Below are positions 40,442 to 49,031 of a stretch of DNA of 64,000 bases, piece after piece; positions within the stretch are counted from its first letter, which is position 1, and each line of letters opens with the position of its first letter. The position numbers were made by a program, and so were the translations under genes. The stretch spans positions 372,001-436,000 of the forward strand of contig NZ_JACHIF010000002.1 of assembly GCF_014203045.1 (NCBI RefSeq), read 5' to 3'. The notes beneath the pieces are model-generated. The model did not search any database. It saw only the letters and a list, made by a program, of their open reading frames with translations, and was not told the DNA's origin. Source of the DNA: Prosthecobacter dejongeii. Lineage in GTDB: Bacteria; Verrucomicrobiota; Verrucomicrobiia; Verrucomicrobiales; Verrucomicrobiaceae.

Positions 40442-40455
40442 GTTGATGAGCCGGA

Positions 40456-40764
40456 TCAATGGATTGGTGAGGTATCGTAAACGATCACCCGATCAAAGAA
40501 TGGTTTGCAGACGTTCACGAAGTGAAGGTGTTTCGGGCACTCCTTTTGATAAAAGTCGTGGTCCTGCATGTTTTTGAAATGCAGGATGAGGGAGTAGTCG
40601 AAGCTGTGATCCGTCACGGGCCGCTCCTCGGTGGGGGCGGGTTTGCCGACGAAGCCGTGCTCCAAATAATCAATGGTTTTGAGAGCGATCAATTCGTTCT
40701 CAAAGGTTTCGACCTGCTCGGGGCTCAGGTCCTTTTTCAGCCAGAAATAGACGTTGTGAATCAT
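40456..40764 (-). CDS. Dabb-family (stress-responsive A/B barrel) protein
   Basis: A 102-aa small cytoplasmic protein. It matches the Dabb family by its start (IHNVYFWLKKDLSPEQVETFENEL), the middle DYSLILHFKNMQDHDFYQKECPKHLHFVN and the end FFDRVIVYDT. Dabb proteins form dimeric alpha/beta barrels. Some act in polyketide cyclisation or stress response, but most, including this one, have no known substrate. It stands alone with its own terminator downstream. The 56-aa membrane peptide gene lies 58 bases upstream on the same strand. Confidence 0.93.
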   Translation of the reverse strand: MIHNVYFWLKKDLSPEQVETFENELIALKTIDYLEHGFVGKPAPTEERPVTDHSFDYSLILHFKNMQDHDFYQKECPKHLHFVNVCKPFFDRVIVYDTSPIH

Positions 40765-40822
40765 GGTGGCTGAAATGATGGCACCTCGGGTGGGTGGCCG
40801 TCAATCCTCAAGCGACCTCAGT

Positions 40823-40993
40823 TCATGGCTTGTCGGCTGTTTTGGCAGCGGGTTCCAGCGGCAGCTTCTCAAAGCGGGTCAGCTTGGCCAAGCCATAGTA
40901 GTAGCCAAAAACGCTGCCAAGTAGGAGTAGAAAGGCCACCATGGGCCAAAAGCCTGGGAGCCAAGGCGGAGAAAGACGGCGGCGGCGTGACAT
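40823..40993 (-). CDS. 56-aa single-span membrane protein
   Basis: A short frame, ATG to TGA, downstream of the ABC permease gene on the same strand. The peptide has a basic head (MSRRRRLSPP). One clear hydrophobic helix (about residues 15-30, FWPMVAFLLLLGSVFG) and a Tyr triplet follow, then a charged tail (AKLTRFEKLPLEPAAKTADKP). Positive charges at the start predict the N-terminus in the cytoplasm. It begins 63 bases after the permease stop. No family is recognised. The orderly layout supports a real gene. A role with the transporter is only a positional guess. Confidence 0.6.
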   Translation of the reverse strand: MSRRRRLSPPWLPGFWPMVAFLLLLGSVFGYYYGLAKLTRFEKLPLEPAAKTADKP

Positions 40994-41056
40994 GAGGATC
41001 AATGATGGCGAGGCCGTGGAAAGCGAAAGCGAAAAGTGGCGAGGAGGGGAGGGCTC

Positions 41057-42748
41057 TTAGCGGAAAAGAGCCCCCAGCTTTTTGCCCAAAAGCAGCGCGG
41101 CCCCCACAATGGTGATGGTGAGGAAGATCATGGCCCACACACCGAGGGCAGAGGCGAGGTTTGGCCCATTGCCCAGGCCCATGACTAGAAAGTAGATGGC
41201 CTTGGTGATGGGGAAATGGGCGGACTGCTGCGCGAGGACCATAGAGTCACTCACCTCCAGCATGGCAAAGGCAAAGGCCAGGAGACCACCCGCAAGAAGA
41301 TGGGGCGCGACCAACGGCAGCGTGATTCGCCACAGAGCACGCTCGGGTGTCGCACCCAGATTTTGTGCCGCCTCTTCCAAGACTGGGTTGACCTGCTGAA
41401 ACCCTGCGGAGGCAGAGCGCACAATGTAGGGCAGGCGACGCACAGCATACGCGATGATCAAGATGACCAATGGATCCTCCCCCAGAATAAGCCAGTCAAA
41501 CTGCTGACCCGGGCGCGTCATGGCCAGATAACCAAAAGCCATGACGACCCCCGGCACCGCCAGTGGCAGCATGGCCATGGCGTCCAATAACTGGCGCCCC
41601 CAGATGCGCGTGCGCACATTCACATAGGCCACGCCGATGCCCAGCACTAACGCGAACGCGATGGCGATGACAGAGTATTTAAGACTGTTGGCGATCGAGC
41701 TGAGGGTGAGCTCATGTCCTAGCGCCTGATGGTAATGATCCAGAGTGAAGACCTGCGGCAGCACCGTAGCATACCAGTCATCGGCAAAGCTGAGGAGCAC
41801 CACTCCGAGATGTGGCACCACAGCCAGGAATGTGATGAAGGCAAAAGCAGAGGTGCACAGCAGGCCGAGGCTGAGCGGCAGGCGCACCGTCTCACGTGCT
41901 AGAGTGGCACGGCCACCGCCGACGGCATCGGCGCGACCAAAGAAGACCTTACTCAGGGTGTAAATGAGGGTGCTGAAGACCAGCATGACCACGACCAGGG
42001 CGTAAGGGAAAGGATTGTCGCTGAGGTCATTCAGGGAGCGGAAAATCTGCACGGCCGTGACGCGATCATAGTCAAACACCAGGGGCACGCCTAGCTCGGT
42101 AAAAGCCCAGATGAAGACAATGGTGCCCCCAGCAAAAATACCCGGCATGATGAGTGGCAGTGTGATGCGCCAAAAACGCTGCCATGGCGGGCAACCGAGG
42201 CTAGCTCCAGCTTCCTCCATGGCGGGGTCCAAATTGGCCAGAACGGCGGAGATGTTCAGGTAAAGAATGGGGTAAAGGTGCAATACCTCCATGACCACGA
42301 TTCCCAGCATCTGCCCTTCGCCCAGCCAGTCGGTGGGGTGTTTGGCATTCATCAGGCCTAACTGAATGAGTGCGGAATTTAGAGCCCCCGCCTGTCCCAA
42401 GATGGCTTTGATGCCGATGGCACCGACGAAAGGTGGGAGCACCATGGGCGTGAGCACCAGACTATTCAGCAGGCTTTTACCAGGAAAGTCATACCTCACA
42501 AACATCATGGCCAGCGGCACGGAAATGAGCAAGCAGCCCAGCGTGGTCCAAATGGCGATTGTGAATGAATTGATCAATCCCTCGCGGTAGAGAGGATTGC
42601 GAAACACCTCCGCAATGAATTCCAGCGTGAATTGGTGATCGGGCGTTTCAAAGGCCAGCTTCACTGTCGTCCAGATGGGATAGACAAAAAAGCAGCCGAA
42701 GAAGACGGCCATGATGCCGAAGACGAGGAGAGCGAGGGAGCGTGACAT
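41057..42748 (-). CDS. Fused ABC importer permease, iron (Fe3+)-type
   Basis: A 563-aa inner-membrane protein with about twelve spans. It is two permease domains in one chain, as in FbpB/SfuB. Each half has an EAA loop that would dock an ATPase: EEAGASLGCPPWQRFWRITLP in the first half and EEAAQNLGATPERALWRITLP in the second. The ATG at 42748 begins the first span (MSRSLALLVFGIMAVFFGCFF). The longer open frame to 42907 lies inside the upstream gene. It starts 19 bases after the stop of the binding-protein gene. Iron(III) is the most likely substrate by family, but thiamine or phosphonate types are close relatives. No ATP-binding gene is next to it. Confidence 0.88.
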   Translation of the reverse strand: MSRSLALLVFGIMAVFFGCFFVYPIWTTVKLAFETPDHQFTLEFIAEVFRNPLYREGLINSFTIAIWTTLGCLLISVPLAMMFVRYDFPGKSLLNSLVLTPMVLPPFVGAIGIKAILGQAGALNSALIQLGLMNAKHPTDWLGEGQMLGIVVMEVLHLYPILYLNISAVLANLDPAMEEAGASLGCPPWQRFWRITLPLIMPGIFAGGTIVFIWAFTELGVPLVFDYDRVTAVQIFRSLNDLSDNPFPYALVVVMLVFSTLIYTLSKVFFGRADAVGGGRATLARETVRLPLSLGLLCTSAFAFITFLAVVPHLGVVLLSFADDWYATVLPQVFTLDHYHQALGHELTLSSIANSLKYSVIAIAFALVLGIGVAYVNVRTRIWGRQLLDAMAMLPLAVPGVVMAFGYLAMTRPGQQFDWLILGEDPLVILIIAYAVRRLPYIVRSASAGFQQVNPVLEEAAQNLGATPERALWRITLPLVAPHLLAGGLLAFAFAMLEVSDSMVLAQQSAHFPITKAIYFLVMGLGNGPNLASALGVWAMIFLTITIVGAALLLGKKLGALFR

Positions 42749-42767
42749 CGTGGAAAGCGGTGAAAGA

Positions 42768-44432
42768 TTATTCACCCTGGCGGGCCAGGTCGTAGGCGAT
42801 CTCGTAGTTGTTGCGGAAGGTATCGCCCAGGGTTCTGGCCAGGCGGGTTTCTGCCACTTTGTCACGGGAGCGGACCACTTTGGTGATGTCACCAATGGCC
42901 AGATCATAACGAATGCTCGTCAGCTCATGAAACACCTCTACTGCACGCTGTGGTTGGTGATGCGTGATGAGGGTGTGCCAGGCTTTTTTCTGCTCCTGAT
43001 GCGTGTCCACACACATCACCCGGATGAGGAAACGCAGGGTGCTAAAGGCGGAAGCTGTCCACTCGGGGTGGTAGGTGAAGGCCTTGGCTTTTTCATACGG
43101 CATCTCGGCGGCATCGCTCATCAGCGCCAGGTTTTCAGGGGAGTAGAAATTCTTGCGCGCAGCCAGTCTGCGCAAGGCACTGCGGGTAGGGCCACCCGGC
43201 GTGCCCGCGCGATACGCCCAGATTTTTTGCCCGGCGTCACTCAGCACAAATTCGATGAAGGCGGTGGCCAGTTCAGCCTCGGGCGCACCTCGAAACATGG
43301 CGATGGGGTCCACACTCACGGAGCTACCTCCCACGGGCATGATAAAACCGATGCGGGACGTGCCATCGGGGCGGCGGGTTTCCTCCTCAGTGGACCGGCC
43401 ATAGTAGTCAATGCACATGCCGGCGGCAGCATCACCCCGTGCCACATCCAACGGAATTTTGCTGGAACTATCGCTGAAATAGCGCGCATTGGCACTGATA
43501 CGCTGGATCAAGTTCATGCCATTTCGCCAACCTTCCCGCACTCCCGCCGCCTCAATCTCCTGGGCGTTTTTAAGATTGCCTGGATTCTGCGTCAGTCGTG
43601 CGATGGCCTCCTGCATTTCCTGCTGGATGAGCATTTCAAAAGCCTTGGTGACCGTGGCGCTGCGGCCAGGATCCGCGAGGGCGAGCTGCCCGTAGAAGCG
43701 TGGATCCGCTAGGTCGCGCCACTGAGCTGGGTCTTTCTCAATGCCGAGTCGGTGCAAAACATCGCGATTGAAGACGATGCCAAAGCTGGATAAACAGCAG
43801 GCCACCCAGCGATCTTTGCCATCTCGAAAAGGCTCCCCACTCACCATCTCAGGGATGCCTTGTTCCCCGAACCATACGGGGTGCTTTTGTCGCAGCGCGG
43901 GGATGCCCGTGCCGGGTCCATTTTGGGCCACTAGGGTGCCTGCTTCTGACTGGATCTGAAAATCATAGGCCCCGCCGCCGAAGAAAACATCGAACCCAAC
44001 GCCGACACTGGACTTTAAAAAAGCCTGCCGAGCTGGATCATCCACCGGGGCTTTGGGATTCATGAAATTTTGGGCAATGCTCGGGCTCCAGACTTGGCCG
44101 AGAGCTTGCGTCCAGTAGAGTTGAAAGGCCGCGCTAAATTCAGACTTCAGCATCACGGCGATCTCGGAAGTGCCGCCGGGTACACGCCAGTCCACGGCCA
44201 CCGTTTCTCCAGTCTTCTCCTTCCAGTAACGCACGAAGGCTTGGCCAAATTCGGCTCTTAACCGCTCAGGGTGGGGCGTGACGATGACCAACTTGCGTTC
44301 CGCTTTGGATGAGACCGTGGACTGACGTGGCTTCAGCAGAAAGGGGCCGAGCAGCGTCACCAGCAGGGCGCTGACGATGGCGAGTTCTTTGCACCAGCGG
44401 CGGACAAAGGATGGAGCGGCGGCTTCAGGCAT
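42768..44432 (-). CDS. Membrane-tethered extracellular solute-binding protein
   Basis: A 554-aa binding protein of the iron-type ABC importer family, longer than the usual about 340 residues. The N-terminal hydrophobic segment (about 16-34, LAIVSALLVTLLGPFLLK) is either a signal peptide or an uncleaved anchor. The binding domain begins LVIVTPHPERLRAEFGQAF and includes ARGDAAAGMCIDYYGRS and MPVGGSSVSVDPIAMFRGAPE. The C-terminal 120 or so residues go beyond the family core and are unexplained. The ATG at 44432 (MPEAAAPSF) is preferred over one at 44477. The permease gene follows directly, so the pair forms one operon; the ATPase must come from elsewhere. Confidence 0.87.
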   Translation of the reverse strand: MPEAAAPSFVRRWCKELAIVSALLVTLLGPFLLKPRQSTVSSKAERKLVIVTPHPERLRAEFGQAFVRYWKEKTGETVAVDWRVPGGTSEIAVMLKSEFSAAFQLYWTQALGQVWSPSIAQNFMNPKAPVDDPARQAFLKSSVGVGFDVFFGGGAYDFQIQSEAGTLVAQNGPGTGIPALRQKHPVWFGEQGIPEMVSGEPFRDGKDRWVACCLSSFGIVFNRDVLHRLGIEKDPAQWRDLADPRFYGQLALADPGRSATVTKAFEMLIQQEMQEAIARLTQNPGNLKNAQEIEAAGVREGWRNGMNLIQRISANARYFSDSSSKIPLDVARGDAAAGMCIDYYGRSTEEETRRPDGTSRIGFIMPVGGSSVSVDPIAMFRGAPEAELATAFIEFVLSDAGQKIWAYRAGTPGGPTRSALRRLAARKNFYSPENLALMSDAAEMPYEKAKAFTYHPEWTASAFSTLRFLIRVMCVDTHQEQKKAWHTLITHHQPQRAVEVFHELTSIRYDLAIGDITKVVRSRDKVAETRLARTLGDTFRNNYEIAYDLARQGE

Positions 44433-44590
44433 CGTGCACCATCCAAGCGGAGTGCATGCCAAACGGCAACCCGGCATTCGCTATCCGATGATCTTTTTCC
44501 AATGGCGAAATCATCGGTGCCAGTTGGCCGATTGCAAAAAAGCCACGTTTTCGTCATCGCAAGTCCACTCCGAAATCGCATAATGACTCC

Positions 44591-44974
44591 ATGCCCACCC
44601 CTGATAACCAGCACGATATTGACATCGCCAAGGTCAACCAACGCGCCAAGGACATTGAGGATAAGCTGCCCAAACTGCGCCAGTGGATGGAGCAGGGGCA
44701 GGTAATCCTGTCCATGGTGAAGGACTACTGGGCGGGTAATTACCGCGAGGTGCCTTACTGGGCCATTAGCGCGGGGGCATTGTCCCTTCTTTATGTTCTA
44801 AACCCGGCCGATGTGATTCCTGATGTGATCATTGGCGTGGGGTATCTGGACGATGCTACCGTGGTGGCTTTTTGTCTGAAACTCATCGAGCGCGAACTCG
44901 TGAAATACAAAGAGTGGCAGGCTGCGCGGAAACCTTCCCCACCAGTGAAGGCAGGGAAGGTGATTGATGTGTGA
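44591..44974 (+). CDS. YkvA-family (DUF1232) membrane protein
   Basis: A 127-aa protein with a helical, charged first half (about 1-50) followed by the DUF1232 core: YWAISAGALSLLYVLNPADVIPDVIIGVGYLDDA. The DVIPD and DDA residues are the family signature. Function of the family is not established. The core probably inserts in the membrane. It is divergent from the binding-protein gene, 158 bases apart, and its stop is only 2 bases from the stop of the convergent acyl-CoA dehydrogenase gene. Confidence 0.92.
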   Translation: MPTPDNQHDIDIAKVNQRAKDIEDKLPKLRQWMEQGQVILSMVKDYWAGNYREVPYWAISAGALSLLYVLNPADVIPDVIIGVGYLDDATVVAFCLKLIERELVKYKEWQAARKPSPPVKAGKVIDV

Positions 44975-44976
44975 TT

Positions 44977-46833
44977 TCACACTGCTGCTAGAAGGTCCCG
45001 ACTCACCTGTCGGGCTTCCGGTTCCAAGGTTTCCTTGAGAGCCTTGTAGTGGCTAGTGAGACGCGTGCGTGTGAGCTTGCCAAAATAGCTGACCTTACGT
45101 ACCAGTTTATCCACCTCTGCGGAAGGTACGGTAGAATCGGTGATGAGCGACTGAGCATACGAGATGGTCGTTGACCAGACGAAGAGCTCGGCCCCGATAT
45201 CTACAATGCGGCCTAACAAAATCTGTCTGCGTTCGAGAGCAGGTCCATTCAGGACCATGGCGTGGAAGAGCGTGCGGGCCAGCTTATGACTTTCCTTTGC
45301 GATGGCATGCATGTCTTTTCGCAGGTGAGGATGCAATGCATGGGCAGCGCTTCCAGCCCCAGCAGGCAGCCACATGCGGGGATACCAGGTGGCGTAGGTG
45401 AGGCCTGCGCGCAGGGTTGCCTTGGCACGTTGTTTGAGCGGCAGGGTGGAGTTCACCACCTCGGCACCGATTTTTAAATGGGGATCCAGCACCTCTCGGG
45501 CGATGAACAGGCGCATGATTTCACTGCTGCCTTCAAAGATGGTGTTGATGCGGCAGTCGCGGAAGAGCCGCTCCACCGGGTCTGGTTTTTCACCCCGTTC
45601 ACGCAGTGAGTCTGCCGTTTCATACCCACGTCCCCCACGGATTTGCATGGTGTCATCCACGATGGCCCAGGCCCGCTCACTGCCCCAGAGTTTGGCGATC
45701 GCAGCCTCCAGTCGCACATCGGCATGTTTATCGCGATCCACTAGCGCAGAGACATAACGGACCATGGCCTCCATGGCAAAGCTGTCGGCGGTCATGCGTG
45801 CCAGCTTGTCTGCGATGGCGGCGTGTTTGCCTACGGGCTGGCCCCACTGCACACGCTCCGCCGCCCAGCGACTGGAGATTTCCACACAGCGCTTGGCTAA
45901 GCCGGTGCAGGCTGCGGGCAGGGTGATGCGCCCCGTATTCAGCGTGGTGAGGGCCACCTTGAGGCCTCGTCCTTCGCCGCCCAGGATGTTCTCCTTCGGC
46001 ACCCGCACATGATCAAAATGCACCACCCCATTGTAAAGCGCCCGCAGGCCCATGAAGCGGCAGCGATGGACGATCTCGACCCCTGGCCAGGATGTCTCCA
46101 CAATGAAGGCGCTGGTAGCATGGGGTTTTTCTGGCGTAGGCGTGCGGGCCATGACCACGATGATGCCGGCTTTCAAACTGTTCGTACACCAGAGCTTCTC
46201 ACCGTTCAGGATGAAGTGATCTTCTCCATCGGGTGTTGCCACCGTGGTCATGCGGGCAGGGTCACTGCCGACATTGTTTTCCGTGAGGGCAAAAGCGCTG
46301 ATGATACCGCTGGCGCATAGCGGCAGGTATTTAGCTTTCTGCTCTTCCGTGCCGAACAAAATGAGCGGCTGCGGCGCACCGATGGATTGGTGAGCGGAGA
46401 GCAGGGCAGCGAGGTTTCCACATTCCCCACCTAGCAGCATGGCGCTTCGTGAGTAGTTGGTCTGTGAAAGACCCAGGCCTCCATACTTGGTGGGAATCTT
46501 GATGCCGAAAGCTCCAAGATGGGCCAGTTCGTCCAGCAGGTTTTCAGGGATCTCTCCCGTGCGGTCAATTTCGTCCGGGTCTGCGTGCTCATCCAACACA
46601 CGTTTGAGCCGGGCCAGGAAGGCATCCCCCTGGTCATGATCTTCCACGGATTGAGCGGGGAATGGCAGCACTTTGCTAAAGTCAGGTGTGCCAAAAAAAA
46701 GCCCGGCGGCGAGGCCTGCATTGTTACGTTCATCACGCGCCGCCTCAGCCATTTCCAGGGCGGCTTTCTGGCCAGCGGACATCTTTGACATGTCAATGAG
46801 GGCCGCTGGAGGTGGGGTGAGTTCTGTTTTCAT
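44977..46833 (-). CDS. fadE: Acyl-CoA dehydrogenase (FadE-like)
   Basis: This FAD enzyme oxidises acyl-CoA to trans-2-enoyl-CoA, the first step of beta-oxidation. The 618-aa protein has the N-terminal helical domain (about 85-200). The middle beta domain carries FALTENNVGSDPARM and WCTNS. The C-terminal helical domain includes the FAD-binding IRGGRGYE and the FEGSSEIMRLFIAREVLD region. An extra C-terminal stretch of about 150 residues resembles long-chain or very-long-chain dehydrogenases and the YusJ/FadE type. It is last in a five-gene operon for lipid breakdown, 43 bases after the FadB-like gene. No Shine-Dalgarno sequence precedes it. Chain-length preference is not known. Confidence 0.93.
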   Translation of the reverse strand: MKTELTPPPAALIDMSKMSAGQKAALEMAEAARDERNNAGLAAGLFFGTPDFSKVLPFPAQSVEDHDQGDAFLARLKRVLDEHADPDEIDRTGEIPENLLDELAHLGAFGIKIPTKYGGLGLSQTNYSRSAMLLGGECGNLAALLSAHQSIGAPQPLILFGTEEQKAKYLPLCASGIISAFALTENNVGSDPARMTTVATPDGEDHFILNGEKLWCTNSLKAGIIVVMARTPTPEKPHATSAFIVETSWPGVEIVHRCRFMGLRALYNGVVHFDHVRVPKENILGGEGRGLKVALTTLNTGRITLPAACTGLAKRCVEISSRWAAERVQWGQPVGKHAAIADKLARMTADSFAMEAMVRYVSALVDRDKHADVRLEAAIAKLWGSERAWAIVDDTMQIRGGRGYETADSLRERGEKPDPVERLFRDCRINTIFEGSSEIMRLFIAREVLDPHLKIGAEVVNSTLPLKQRAKATLRAGLTYATWYPRMWLPAGAGSAAHALHPHLRKDMHAIAKESHKLARTLFHAMVLNGPALERRQILLGRIVDIGAELFVWSTTISYAQSLITDSTVPSAEVDKLVRKVSYFGKLTRTRLTSHYKALKETLEPEARQVSRDLLAAV

Positions 46834-46876
46834 GAGGATGAGAGGTTGAAGGTTGGTGTCTTTATTTCATCATACG

Positions 46877-49003
46877 TTAGACTTGTGGGATGGATGAAGG
46901 TTCAAAGGAGTTAGGCTCAGGGGTGCTGTGCTGCAGCATGCGCAGTTCCACACTGGCATTGTCTTCACCCAAATCATGCAACCAAGTGAGCGGCCCCCCA
47001 CGGAAAGGCGGGTAGCCTGTGCCCAGGATCATGGCGAGATCAATGTCTGCCGCATCACGCGTGAGGCCCTCCTTGGCGCAGCGGGCGGCTTCATTGGCCA
47101 GCAGCAGGGCAAGGCGGTGCTGCGCATGCTCGACGATGGCTTGATCATGGACAGCAGGGGATTTTTTGCGCCCCCCCGCATCGTGTTTGTAAAACCCTTG
47201 GCCAGTCTTTTTACCCAGCTTGCCTTCCGCCACTAGGCGCTCCAGCAGCGGTGAAGTTGCCAGTCTTTCAGGAAAGGCAGCGCAGAGGGTGGCGCCGACA
47301 TGCACAGCCACATCCAGGCCAATTTCGTCCAGCAGACGCATCGGGCCCATCGGCATCCCAAACTCCAGCATAGCTTCGTCAATGGTCTCCGCAGGGATGC
47401 CGCTTTCATAAAGACGCACGGCCTCCATGAGGTAGGGCATGAGAATGCGATTCACCACAAAGCCAGGACTGTCTTTGACCACCACGGGAACTTTGCCCAG
47501 CTTCTGCACAAAGGCCACGGCGGTAGCGATGACATCGTCTGACGTGTGCGCAGTAGTGATGACCTCCACCAGTGGCATGCGATGCACAGGATTGAAGAAA
47601 TGCAGACCAATCACTCGCTCGGGGTGAGGTAGAGTTTCAGCGAGTTCCGTGATGGAAAGGGCGGAGGTATTGGTGGCCAGGATTGTGTCTGGCCCACTGC
47701 GGGCAGCGAGATCGGCAAAGATCTTTTTCTTCAGGGCCATGTCCTCGGTGGCAGCCTCGATCACGATCGGGTAGTGGCCCAATGGCACAGGCTTGTGTTC
47801 GGGCTTCAGTCGATCCATAGTGTCGTTCAAATCGTGGCGAGAAATGGCGCGGCGTTTGAGACCTTCAGTAAGCAGGTCATGCACGCGGTGCATGCCACGG
47901 GCCAGAGCATCGACATTGACATCTTGCATCAAGACATGATGCCCACGACTGGAGATCCAGTGGGCGATGCCAGCCCCCATCACTCCGGCACCGATCACCG
48001 CGACATCATGCACATGGAGAGCGATTCCGCGTGGGAACGGTTTTTTGGAGGCTTCTTCTTTGCGGAAAAAGAGATCAATCAAGTGCTCGGTTTCCGACGT
48101 GAGCGCGAGGTCCAAAATGGCGTGGCGCTCCAGTTCTAAAGATTTGGCTAGGGGCAACACCGCAGCCTCCGTCGCCACTTCAATGGCACGCAGGGGCGCA
48201 TGGTAAAGGCCACGTGTTTTTTCCATGACCTGACTGCGCACTCGATGCGCGAGTGCGGTGCGGATGCCGGGCAGTTTCCAGAAGCCATGACTGAGGGGCG
48301 TTTCACGCTCCGGCATGCCTGCTGCCAGCATCTCTGAGGCCGCTTTTTCCAGCAGTTCTCTAGGAACGATTTTATCCACCAAGCCCAATCGTTTAGCGGC
48401 AGAAGATTTGACCTGTTTGCCGCTGACGATCATCTCCAATGCAGCGGGTAGGCCGAGTAATCTTGGCAAACGAGTGGAGCCACCCCAGGCGGGAATGAGG
48501 CCGATCTGGGTTTCGGGTAGGCCTAGGCGGGTGACTTCAGCGTCACTGGCGATGCGGGCATCACAGGCTAGAGTGAGCTCCAGCCCGCCTCCTAGGCAGG
48601 CCCCATGGATGAGGGCGATCTTGGGCAATGGTAAATTGGCGAGGCGGTTAAAGACGCCCTGGCCGAGTTCGATGAGCGTTTCCACCTGCCGCACGGGCGC
48701 ACTTCGCAGTGCTTTGAGATCAGCACCCGCGATGAAGATTTTATCTTTCCCGGAGCGGATGACCAGTGCTTTGGCGGCCTTGTTGCGATGAACCGCTTCT
48801 AGACAGAGATCAAACTCACGCAGGGTGGATTCATTCCACACATTGGCAGCACTGCCTTGCATGTCAAAAGTGATCCAGGCCGTGCCCGCATCATCCATGG
48901 TTAGGCGAAAATGGCTAACAGGCTGAAGTCGCAGGGTGCTGGGCGGTTTTGGGAAAAAGGCATCTTTCTCCGCCGCGAGGGTATCGAGCAGATGAGTATT
49001 CAT
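46877..49003 (-). CDS. fadB: Enoyl-CoA hydratase / 3-hydroxyacyl-CoA dehydrogenase
   Basis: A 708-aa bifunctional beta-oxidation enzyme close in length to E. coli FadB (729). The N-terminal hydratase/isomerase domain (about 25-215) shows HGACLGGGLELTLACDARIAS and GLPETQIGLIPAWGGSTRLP, with catalytic Glu residues. The NAD-binding dehydrogenase domain begins VAVIGAGVMGAGIAHW (about 333). Its HFFNPVHRMPLVEV segment holds the catalytic His. C-terminal 3HCDH domains follow (FVVNRILMPYLMEAVRL, GTGYPPFRGGPL). It takes the product of the acyl-CoA dehydrogenase encoded downstream and passes 3-ketoacyl-CoA to the thiolase encoded 28 bases upstream; the two probably form a complex. Confidence 0.94.
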   Translation of the reverse strand: MNTHLLDTLAAEKDAFFPKPPSTLRLQPVSHFRLTMDDAGTAWITFDMQGSAANVWNESTLREFDLCLEAVHRNKAAKALVIRSGKDKIFIAGADLKALRSAPVRQVETLIELGQGVFNRLANLPLPKIALIHGACLGGGLELTLACDARIASDAEVTRLGLPETQIGLIPAWGGSTRLPRLLGLPAALEMIVSGKQVKSSAAKRLGLVDKIVPRELLEKAASEMLAAGMPERETPLSHGFWKLPGIRTALAHRVRSQVMEKTRGLYHAPLRAIEVATEAAVLPLAKSLELERHAILDLALTSETEHLIDLFFRKEEASKKPFPRGIALHVHDVAVIGAGVMGAGIAHWISSRGHHVLMQDVNVDALARGMHRVHDLLTEGLKRRAISRHDLNDTMDRLKPEHKPVPLGHYPIVIEAATEDMALKKKIFADLAARSGPDTILATNTSALSITELAETLPHPERVIGLHFFNPVHRMPLVEVITTAHTSDDVIATAVAFVQKLGKVPVVVKDSPGFVVNRILMPYLMEAVRLYESGIPAETIDEAMLEFGMPMGPMRLLDEIGLDVAVHVGATLCAAFPERLATSPLLERLVAEGKLGKKTGQGFYKHDAGGRKKSPAVHDQAIVEHAQHRLALLLANEAARCAKEGLTRDAADIDLAMILGTGYPPFRGGPLTWLHDLGEDNASVELRMLQHSTPEPNSFEPSSIPQV

Positions 49004-49031
49004 AATCGTGATGGGTTAATGGATTCGTTAG

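Noticed and set aside
42711-43712. 333-codon plus-strand frame opposite the binding-protein gene
   Set aside because: Shadow frame in GC-rich coding DNA. The minus-strand gene has a signal segment, family motifs and an operon partner.
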